Shown in pieces: positions 1-4,686 of a stretch of DNA of 5,208 nt. Location of the stretch: NCBI GenBank assembly GCA_947505995.1, contig CANNNB010000177.1, positions 1 through 5,208 of the forward strand, written 5' to 3'. The notes under the pieces were generated by a model, which was given only the letters and a program-made list of their open reading frames with translations, did not search any database and had not been told where the DNA came from. Both the position numbers and the translations under genes were made by a program. How positions within the stretch are numbered: the stretch's first letter is position 1; each line of letters opens with the position of its first letter. Source of the stretch: Comamonadaceae bacterium (GTDB lineage Bacteria > Pseudomonadota > Gammaproteobacteria > Burkholderiales > Burkholderiaceae).

Positions 1-40
1 CAATGTCGAGTTCTTCGACATGATGCGTCGCGGCGGCTAA
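1..40 (+). CDS. rho: C-terminal end of transcription termination factor Rho (partial)
   Basis: Only the last 12 codons and the TAA stop (38-40) are inside the window; the reading frame begins at base 2. The tail reads NVEFFDMMRRGG, which resembles the FFEMMKRS-type C-terminus of proteobacterial Rho, the hexameric RNA helicase that ends transcription of untranslated RNA. The rpmE gene immediately downstream supports the call, since rho followed by rpmE is a common order in proteobacteria. The evidence is a short tail plus context, so the identity is probable rather than proven. No convincing intrinsic terminator follows: there is only a 4-bp CGCT/AGCG stem at 47-59 with a poor T-tract. Confidence 0.75.
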   Translation, partial: NVEFFDMMRRGG

Positions 41-64
41 AAAGTCGCTTTCTTAGCGCATTCT

Positions 65-92
65 TGGCATGCAAGTCATTGATTTCATGCCA
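65..92. repeat. Inverted repeat TGGCATG-N14-CATGCCA upstream of rpmE
   Basis: Two perfect 7-bp arms, 65-71 and 86-92, are separated by 14 bp, so their centres lie 21 bp apart, about two helical turns. The right arm overlaps the candidate extended -10 of rpmE. It could be an operator for a dimeric regulator or, in transcript reading through from rho, a 7-bp stem. No T-run follows, so it does not look like an intrinsic terminator. Which regulator might bind is unknown, and the sequence does not resemble the AT-rich Zur box of Escherichia coli. Confidence 0.45.
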
Positions 93-96
93 TAAT
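88..96 (+). promoter_or_regulatory. Candidate extended -10 promoter of rpmE (TGC-CATAAT)
   Basis: CATAAT at 91-96 matches the sigma70 -10 consensus at five of six positions and is directly preceded by TGC, giving the TGn extended -10 element. No good -35 sits at 17 bp; the nearest match, TTGGCA at 64-69, is 21 bp away, which is too far for a normal promoter. The predicted start near 103-104 would leave a leader of about 63 nt before rpmE. A 10-bp palindrome, TTTCGCGAAA (103-112), lies at that predicted start. Confidence 0.45.
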
Positions 97-116
97 CTCG
101 TGTTTCGCGAAAAGTA

Positions 117-134
117 CCCCGGATGGTCCGTGGG
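117..134 (+). promoter_or_regulatory. GC-rich hairpin in the rpmE leader
   Basis: Bases 117-123 (CCCCGGA) pair with 127-134 (TCCGTGGG) around a 3-nt TGG loop, with one bulged T at 131, making seven base pairs. It sits about 20 nt before the Shine-Dalgarno sequence of rpmE and has no following T-run, so it is not a terminator. Ribosomal protein genes often have leader structures bound by their own product, and L31 of E. coli is reported to be autoregulated. Such a role here is inference. Confidence 0.4.
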
Positions 135-166
135 CGGCTGTCGCATCTGAACTCAAGGAATAGATC

Positions 167-427
167 ATGAAAGAAGGCATTCACCCCAACTACCGAGAAG
201 TTTGCTTCTTGGACTTGTCAAACGGCTTCAAGTTCGTCACACGTTCTTGCGTCAATGCCAAAGAGATGGTGAAAATGGACGACGGCCGCGAATTGCCTTT
301 GTTCAAACTAGATACTTCTAGCGAATCGCATCCCTTCTACACAGGCACTCAAAAATCTGTTGACAACATGGGTGGTCGCGTTGAGCGGTTCCGCAATCGT
401 TTCGGCAAAACGTCAATTACCAAGTAA
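167..427 (+). CDS. rpmE2: 50S ribosomal protein L31 type B
   Basis: This 86-residue protein is a component of the large ribosomal subunit, and L31 forms part of the bridge between the subunits. The family signature is clear: MKEGIHPNYREV at the start, SESHPFYTG at residues 52-60, and GGRVERFRNRFG near the end. The CxxC pair of the zinc-binding type-A form is replaced by SESH, and the length is nearer to type B (about 85-90 residues) than to type A (about 70), so this is the zinc-independent paralogue. Two cysteines remain, C13 and C28, but not in the zinc-ligand pattern. The ATG has a good Shine-Dalgarno sequence, AAGGAA at 155-160, six bases upstream. The gene lies 126 bp after rho and ends in a strong terminator, so it is probably a separate transcription unit. 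Confidence 0.96.
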   Translation: MKEGIHPNYREVCFLDLSNGFKFVTRSCVNAKEMVKMDDGRELPLFKLDTSSESHPFYTGTQKSVDNMGGRVERFRNRFGKTSITK

Positions 428-458
428 TCGTCCCATCGCGTCACTTCGTGACCAACAC

Positions 459-494
459 AGGGCAGCCCGGGCAACCGGCCTGCCCTTGTTTTTT
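459..494 (+). terminator. Rho-independent terminator of rpmE
   Basis: The outer stem AGGGCAG (459-465) pairs with CTGCCCT (480-486). After a single C/C mismatch, CCGG (467-470) pairs with CCGG (475-478), closed by a GCAA tetraloop (471-474) of the stable GNRA class. A six-T run (489-494) follows. This is a textbook intrinsic terminator 32 bp past the rpmE stop, and it separates rpmE from the membrane-protein operon. Confidence 0.9.
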
Positions 495-508
495 GTCCTT
501 GCGACCTC

Positions 509-538
509 TTGTGACTTCAATACCGACTCTGCTATTGT
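509..538 (+). promoter_or_regulatory. Candidate sigma70 promoter of the glycosyltransferase/MATE operon
   Basis: TTGTGA (509-514) serves as -35 and TATTGT (533-538) as -10, each four of six to consensus, with an 18-bp spacer. TGC (530-532) directly precedes the -10 and supplies an extended -10 element. It lies just after the rpmE terminator, where a new promoter is expected. The predicted transcription start is about 545-546, at the GTG start codon of the next gene, which would make that mRNA leaderless. Confidence 0.45.
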
Positions 539-545
539 CTGAACT

Positions 546-2309
546 GTGAATTCCAACCCATCAGATTCCTCATCCAACCCAGCCATCGTGGCACAAAGTG
601 CCGTTCGGCGTTTGCCGCGCTGGGTTTTGTGGACGCTTTGCTTGGCCTATGTGTTGCCCGGTTTCATTGGCCGTACACCTTGGAAATCCGCCGACATGGA
701 AGCATTTGGCTTCATGCTCAATTTGGCGCAAGCGCTTGCCTCAGAAAATTTCACATGGCTAAAGCCAACGCTTCTAGGTCAAACAGACAGCAGTGCAGCC
801 CTTTTGCCTTATTGGTTAGGTGCATGGGCCATCCAATTGGCACCCAAAGGCATGCCAATGGACACAGCCGCTCACTTACCCTTCATCGCCTTATTGAGCC
901 TCACTTTGGCAAGCACTTGGTACGCGGTTTACGCACTCGCGCGAACACCGGCGGCACAACCTGTACCCTTTGCATTTGGAGGGGAAGCCAAACCTGCGGA
1001 CTATGCGCGGGCTATTGCTGATGGCGGTCTGCTAGCCTTGCTTGCCTGTCTTGGCTTGGCCAGGCTGTCACACGAAGCCACCCCTGCACTGGCGCAACTT
1101 TCTTTTTCTGCGCTTCTGTTTTTTGCGTTGGCCAACTTGGCCCGCAAAAGAAAATCATCTCTCATTTGCGCTGCCCTAGCCATCTTTGGCTTGGCGCTTT
1201 CAGGCGCACCCGCACTGGCGATGATTTTGGGAGCAGGCGGTGCCATCGTCATCGCTTTAGATACGGGTCAACCGCAATCTCTGCGTGTTCGACGCGTTGA
1301 TGTTGCTTGGGTCTTGATTTTCTGCCTTGCCTGCGCCGCCATCACCAGTAGCTTGGGCTTGTGGCGTTGGCGTATGGCTGCGGCTCATTTAATTGAAATC
1401 AAGGACATGACCCGTTTGCTTTTGTGGTTCACATGGCCGGCTTGGCCCTTGGCTCTTTGGACGCTCTGGCGTTGGCGCTATCAACTTCAAAGTATTTCAG
1501 CCAACCCCCATTTGTCGTTGCCGCTTTGGTTTGTGAGCGTGGCTATCGTGACCACTTGGTTGTCCGGTTTAAGCGATCGCGCACTGCTATTGGGCCTGCC
1601 TGCATTGGCCACCTTGGCTGCTTTTGCTTTGCCCACTTTGAAACGCAGCGTGAGTGCTTTCATTGATTGGTTTACCTTGCTCTTTTTCAGCGTTGGCGCG
1701 CTCATCATTTGGACTGTCTGGCTGTCCATGCAAACAGGCTTTCCTGCACAACCTGCAATCAATGTGGCCAGACTCGCACCGGGTTTTGTTCTTCAGTTCT
1801 CCATGACAGCATTCATCTGTGCCAGCTTGGCTACGCTGGCCTGGGCCAGCCTGGTGAGATGGCGCGCAGGCAGGCACCGTTCAGCTCTTTGGAAGAGCAT
1901 GGTACTGCCTGCGGGTGGCGCTGTTTTATGTTGGCTTTTGATCATGACACTGTGGTTGCCTTTGCTTGACTTTGGCAGAAGCTATGCGCCACTTGTTAAC
2001 AAAGTTGGCAGCATGATGGGGACAACAGACTGTGTTCATTATTTTGGATTGACCAAGGCGCAAGGTGCGGCTTTTCAATTTCATGGCAAGCTCAAACTAC
2101 TGCCTGTTGCAACGCGGGCTGAAAAAAAACCAAGCATTGACAGCCAATGTTCATGGCTCATTGTCGACACTCAAGCCCTTGCGACATTCAACAAAGAAGT
2201 TGATGCCAGCACTTGGACTCAACACGCTACAGTGCGTCGCCCCTCGGACAACAACGAAGACATCGTCCTGTTCAGAGCATTGCCTTCTAAAGTCGAAGCC
2301 AAGCCCTGA
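546..2309 (+). CDS. Multi-pass membrane protein, probable GT-C (ArnT/PMT-like) glycosyltransferase
   Basis: This 587-residue inner-membrane protein has roughly 12-14 hydrophobic segments, from about residue 26 to 475, and a polar C-terminal domain (about 476-587) likely to be periplasmic. After the first membrane segment, the loop RTPWKSADMEAFG (43-55) carries D50 and E52, the position of the acidic motif that GT-C enzymes use to bind metal or the lipid-phosphate sugar donor. Length and layout fit the ArnT/PMT (GT39/GT83-like) group, which transfers sugars from polyprenyl-phosphate carriers to lipid A, proteins or other envelope acceptors. Donor and acceptor cannot be read from the sequence. 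GTG at 546 is the first possible start, since an in-frame TGA lies at 540-542; no Shine-Dalgarno is visible. A later GTG at 588 is possible, also without one. The MATE gene follows 14 bp after the stop, suggesting co-transcription. The membrane topology is certain and the enzyme class is likely. Confidence 0.72.
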   Translation: MNSNPSDSSSNPAIVAQSAVRRLPRWVLWTLCLAYVLPGFIGRTPWKSADMEAFGFMLNLAQALASENFTWLKPTLLGQTDSSAALLPYWLGAWAIQLAPKGMPMDTAAHLPFIALLSLTLASTWYAVYALARTPAAQPVPFAFGGEAKPADYARAIADGGLLALLACLGLARLSHEATPALAQLSFSALLFFALANLARKRKSSLICAALAIFGLALSGAPALAMILGAGGAIVIALDTGQPQSLRVRRVDVAWVLIFCLACAAITSSLGLWRWRMAAAHLIEIKDMTRLLLWFTWPAWPLALWTLWRWRYQLQSISANPHLSLPLWFVSVAIVTTWLSGLSDRALLLGLPALATLAAFALPTLKRSVSAFIDWFTLLFFSVGALIIWTVWLSMQTGFPAQPAINVARLAPGFVLQFSMTAFICASLATLAWASLVRWRAGRHRSALWKSMVLPAGGAVLCWLLIMTLWLPLLDFGRSYAPLVNKVGSMMGTTDCVHYFGLTKAQGAAFQFHGKLKLLPVATRAEKKPSIDSQCSWLIVDTQALATFNKEVDASTWTQHATVRRPSDNNEDIVLFRALPSKVEAKP

Positions 2310-2323
2310 GACTTTAATGCTGC

Positions 2324-3664
2324 ATGTTTGAATCGCGCACCATCCTTCGCCACGCCGGTACGGTTTTAGTGGGGCAACTGGCCGTGATGGCCTTTGGCGT
2401 TGCTGACACCCTGGTTGCCGGACGCTACAACGCATCTGCGCTTGCGGCTTTGTCGGTTGGCTCCTCCATCTACATCAGTATTTATGTGGCATTGAATGGC
2501 TTGATCACCGCACTGCTACCCGTATGGTCTGAACATCGAGGCGCAGGCACTCACGCGGCACTCGGGCAATCTGTGCGCCAGGCCTTGTACTTGTGCCTTT
2601 GTGTGATCGTCTTGGGCACCTTGGCGCTGCTGTTTCCTGATCCTTGGCTGAATGCCACTGGCGTTCCTGAAGAATTACAAAACGATGTTCGAGATTACCT
2701 GCGGGTTCTGGCTTTTGCGGTTGGGCCCTCGTTGGTGTTTCGCATGTATTCAACGCTCAACCAAAGCCTGGGTATGCCGCTCTGGGTCACGGCACTTCAA
2801 ATTGCTTCCTTGGGCATCAAAATTCCTCTTTCCATCTGGTTCACATTGGGTGGTTGGGGCATGCAAGCGCATGGCGTTGTCGGATGCGCATGGGCAACCT
2901 TGGTGGTAAACACATGGCTCATGTTGATGGCCATTTATTTATTGCGTCACCAAAAAGTCTATCAAGAGTTTCAAATATGGAAACCAATGGAGCCACCAAA
3001 CTGGAAAACAATTCAGTCGTTTTTGCGTTTGGGCATTCCTGCGGCCTTGTCAGTGATGGTGGAGGTCACCGCTTTCACCATGATGGCGCTGTTCATTTCT
3101 AGACAAGGTGTGGTGGCGTCAGCCAGCCACCAAATTGCATCCAGCATTGCCACCCTGCTTTACATGGTTCCGCTGGCGCTTGGCATCGCATGCAGTGCTC
3201 GAGTTGGCTTTTGGATTGGGGCCAATGAGCCTCGTCATGCAGAAAAAGCCGCCCATACGGGCCTGAAGTTAACTATGGTGCTGGCCTTGGTTCTGAGCAG
3301 TGCACTGGCCTTGGGCAAGGACGCATTGGCAAGTTTATTTTCTGTTGACGCTGCGGTCACTTTGGCAGCGGCTTCTGTCTTGGGTTGGGTTGCGCTGTAT
3401 CACCTGGTTGATGCGCTTCAGGCTGTCTGCGCCTTTATTTTGCGGTGTTACAGAATGACACTTCTGCCCTTGATCATTTACAGCATCATGTTGTGGGGGG
3501 TTGGACTTTGGGGTGCCTATTTGTGGGCCTACCATGGTATTGGCCCATTGAACAGCAGACCAGAAGTCAGCACTTTTTGGGTGTCCAGCAGTTTTGCACT
3601 GGTCATTGTCAGCTTTGCTTTTGTTGCTCTGGTGCTTTGGGTTGCCAAACAGCGTAGACTTTGA
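2324..3664 (+). CDS. MATE family multidrug efflux transporter, NorM-like
   Basis: At 446 residues with about 12 membrane helices, this has the usual size and two-lobe layout of a MATE exporter, which expels cationic drugs or metabolites in exchange for Na+ or H+. The N-lobe begins with VGQLAVMAFGVADTLVAG; D28 aligns with the helix-1 aspartate of NorM. The C-lobe begins at about 235 with RLGIPAALSVMVEVTAF, where E247 matches the helix-7 cation-binding glutamate of Vibrio NorM. The stretch ASHQIASS (266-273) and RVGFWIGA (293-300) is typical of the NorM branch, and D363 in HLVDALQAV fits the helix-10 acidic residue. All key acidic residues are therefore present. The start is nearly forced: an in-frame TAA lies at 2315-2317 and ATG 2324 is the first start. 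There is no good Shine-Dalgarno, so translation may be coupled to the upstream gene, which stops 14 bp earlier. The substrate is unknown. Confidence 0.9.
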   Translation: MFESRTILRHAGTVLVGQLAVMAFGVADTLVAGRYNASALAALSVGSSIYISIYVALNGLITALLPVWSEHRGAGTHAALGQSVRQALYLCLCVIVLGTLALLFPDPWLNATGVPEELQNDVRDYLRVLAFAVGPSLVFRMYSTLNQSLGMPLWVTALQIASLGIKIPLSIWFTLGGWGMQAHGVVGCAWATLVVNTWLMLMAIYLLRHQKVYQEFQIWKPMEPPNWKTIQSFLRLGIPAALSVMVEVTAFTMMALFISRQGVVASASHQIASSIATLLYMVPLALGIACSARVGFWIGANEPRHAEKAAHTGLKLTMVLALVLSSALALGKDALASLFSVDAAVTLAAASVLGWVALYHLVDALQAVCAFILRCYRMTLLPLIIYSIMLWGVGLWGAYLWAYHGIGPLNSRPEVSTFWVSSSFALVIVSFAFVALVLWVAKQRRL

Positions 3665-3701
3665 ATTCAATCAAACTTTTGCCACAATGCTCTACATGAA
3701 A

Positions 3702-3741
3702 AGTGCAAAGCAACAAGACTCACATTGCATTGGATTTTTTT
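3702..3741 (+). terminator. Weak possible terminator or attenuator after the MATE gene
   Basis: AGTGCAA (3702-3708) pairs with TTGCATT (3725-3731), including one G-T wobble, around a 16-nt loop. GGA and then seven T residues (3735-3741) follow. The stem is AT-rich and the loop large, so termination would be inefficient. The T-run ends 22 bp before the next ATG, so a promoter for that gene would have to lie upstream of or within this element, or expression would depend on readthrough. A poor promoter match, TTGAAT (3661-3666) and CACAAT (3683-3688) with a 16-bp spacer, lies upstream. Confidence 0.3.
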
Positions 3742-3763
3742 CATTTTTTAAATTAGGACCATC

Positions 3764-4063
3764 ATGATTCTTGAATTAGCAGACATTCGCATCAAGCCTG
3801 GCCACCAAGCTGAGTTTGAAGAGGCCATTGCGCGTGGTCTTCAAACTGTCATTTCTGGGGCCAAGGGCTTTCAGGGAGCCAAGGTTAACAAAGGCATTGA
3901 AAGTCCTGACAGATTTATCTTACAAATTTTCTGGGACACGCTGGAAGATCACACCATTGGCTTCAGAGAATCACCTTCTTTCACTGAGTGGCGCGCCATC
4001 GTTGGACCGTTCTTTGCTGCGCCGCCAGTGGTTGAACATTTTGTACTCACCTACAAAAGCTAA
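3764..4063 (+). CDS. ABM-domain (antibiotic biosynthesis monooxygenase family) protein
   Basis: This 99-residue cytoplasmic protein consists of a single ABM domain, a dimeric ferredoxin-like alpha/beta barrel. The N-terminal strand and helix (LELADIRIKPGHQAEFEEAI, residues 3-22) and the second half, with W57, E61, H63 and FRES (67-70), then EHFV (91-94), follow the family pattern of W-x-x-x-E-x-H, FR-x-S and a final EHF strand. Family members include cofactor-free quinol monooxygenases and haem-degrading enzymes, but many single-domain members have no known substrate, and none can be assigned here. ATG 3764 has a good Shine-Dalgarno, AGGA at 3755-3758, five bases upstream. It begins 99 bp after the MATE gene and converges with marR, whose stop is 90 bp away. 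No clear bidirectional terminator is seen in 4064-4153. It may be monocistronic or a readthrough partner of the MATE gene. Confidence 0.85.
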   Translation: MILELADIRIKPGHQAEFEEAIARGLQTVISGAKGFQGAKVNKGIESPDRFILQIFWDTLEDHTIGFRESPSFTEWRAIVGPFFAAPPVVEHFVLTYKS

Positions 4064-4153
4064 CAGGCTTCAGGCTTCGATGTCATTGGCAACTAAAGTG
4101 CACCGCACCATCAGTCTGATCGAAAAACAAGACTTCCCAATTCAGCTTGCATC

Positions 4154-4585
4154 TCATTCGTGACCTGCCACCAACTTGGTCAACAAGTTAGTCAGAAGCT
4201 GCGCTTCCTCTTGGTTCAGGGGTTTCAGTAAATTTGCTTGAACACGCTCCACGGCAGTTTTCATTTGAAGCGTGGCTGAATGGCCAGCAGGCGTTAACCA
4301 CAAAAGTTTTCTTCGACGATCAATGTGATGCGGTTCTCGCTTGATCCATCCTTTGGTTTCTAAGCGCCCAATCACCGAACCAGATGTTGCAGCATCAAAG
4401 GCAACTTTGCCTGCCAACGTAATTTGATCAATTCCAGGAGCGTCCATGACTGCATTCAAGATCGCAAATTGAACGGGCGTCACTTCTTCCGCTGTCAATT
4501 CAGCCATGAACAAAGCGACCGCAATTTGTTGTGCACGCCGTACCAAATGCCCTGGCGCTTTCGCAAAATCAAAACTCTTGTTCAT
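4154..4585 (-). CDS. MarR family transcriptional regulator, likely repressor of the divergent hydrolase operon
   Basis: At 143 residues this is a normal MarR size. A winged helix-turn-helix spans about residues 36-101: the helix pair ITLAGKVAFD (55-64), the recognition helix around ATSGSVIGRLETKGWI (66-81), and the wing with D89, R91, then LTPAG (97-101), matching the family D-x-R...LT-x-x-G signature. Helices at the two ends (about 11-30 and 104-140) form the dimer interface. MarR proteins are usually dimeric repressors released by small aromatic ligands. Divergence from a fumarylpyruvate-hydrolase-like gene suggests an aromatic acid such as gentisate or a precursor as inducer, which is inference. 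The ATG at 4585 is chosen because homology begins at about PGHLVRRAQQ (11-20). A TTG at 4621 would add 12 residues and lie three bases from the operator palindrome. Neither start has a clear Shine-Dalgarno. Confidence 0.92.
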   Translation of the reverse strand: MNKSFDFAKAPGHLVRRAQQIAVALFMAELTAEEVTPVQFAILNAVMDAPGIDQITLAGKVAFDAATSGSVIGRLETKGWIKREPHHIDRRRKLLWLTPAGHSATLQMKTAVERVQANLLKPLNQEEAQLLTNLLTKLVAGHE

Positions 4586-4605
4586 AGGACTATCATCGAA
4601 GGTTT

Positions 4606-4635
4606 GAGACAGATTCGTCAATTAATAAGTATACT
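4606..4635 (+). promoter_or_regulatory. Candidate promoter of the FAH-family hydrolase gene
   Basis: TATACT (4630-4635, five of six) is the -10 and lies wholly inside the 14-bp palindrome. GAGACA (4606-4611, four of six) is a -35 at 18 bp; the better match, TTGAGA at 4604-4609, would need a 20-bp spacer. The predicted start near 4642 leaves about 45 nt before the hydrolase ATG. A repressor bound to the palindrome would cover this -10. Confidence 0.4.
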
Positions 4636-4638
4636 TAT
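4625..4638. promoter_or_regulatory. Perfect 14-bp palindrome, probable MarR operator
   Basis: ATAAGTATACTTAT reads identically on both strands and lies in the 101-bp gap between the divergent marR and hydrolase genes. MarR dimers commonly bind short AT-rich palindromes of this size between their own gene and the target. It overlaps the candidate -10 elements of both directions, so one bound dimer could repress both the regulator and the catabolic gene. No second copy was noticed elsewhere in the window. Confidence 0.75.
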
Positions 4639-4662
4639 GAAAATTGAATTTGAGTGTGTCAA
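4634..4662 (-). promoter_or_regulatory. Candidate promoter of marR
   Basis: On the minus strand a perfect consensus -35, TTGACA (4662-4657), is followed after 17 bp by CATAAG (4639-4634), four of six to the -10 consensus. The -10 overlaps the right end of the palindrome, which fits autorepression. The predicted start near 4627 gives a leader of about 42 nt to the ATG at 4585, or about 6 nt to the TTG at 4621. Confidence 0.5.
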
Positions 4663-4686
4663 ATTAGCTTTGCTAGAAAGGTTGTT

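Noticed and set aside
47..59. CGCT/AGCG stem as intrinsic terminator of rho
   Set aside because: It has only four pairs with a 5-nt loop and no run of T residues after it.
360..542. Open frame of 60 codons overlapping the rpmE end and its terminator
   Set aside because: It overlaps rpmE in another frame and runs through the terminator hairpin and the next promoter; it has no ribosome binding site and no recognisable protein features.
1573..1580. GCGATCGC octamer, the HIP1 repeat of cyanobacteria
   Set aside because: It is a single occurrence inside a coding sequence, and the rest of the window is proteobacterial, so chance is the simplest explanation.
1487..1877. Overlapping antisense open frames within the glycosyltransferase gene
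   Set aside because: They lie opposite a convincing membrane-protein gene, their composition reflects the complement of hydrophobic codons, and no start signals or domains are visible.
2317..2331. Five-codon mini-frame ATG CTG CAT GTT TGA overlapping the MATE start
   Set aside because: It could in principle affect re-initiation, but it has no ribosome binding site and is expected by chance at this length.
4064..4120. CAGGCTT direct repeat after the ABM stop and an ATCAG-T-CTGAT inverted repeat (4110-4120) as convergent terminator
   Set aside because: The repeat is only two short copies, and the inverted repeat has a 1-nt centre that cannot form a hairpin loop; no T-run is placed to make either a terminator.
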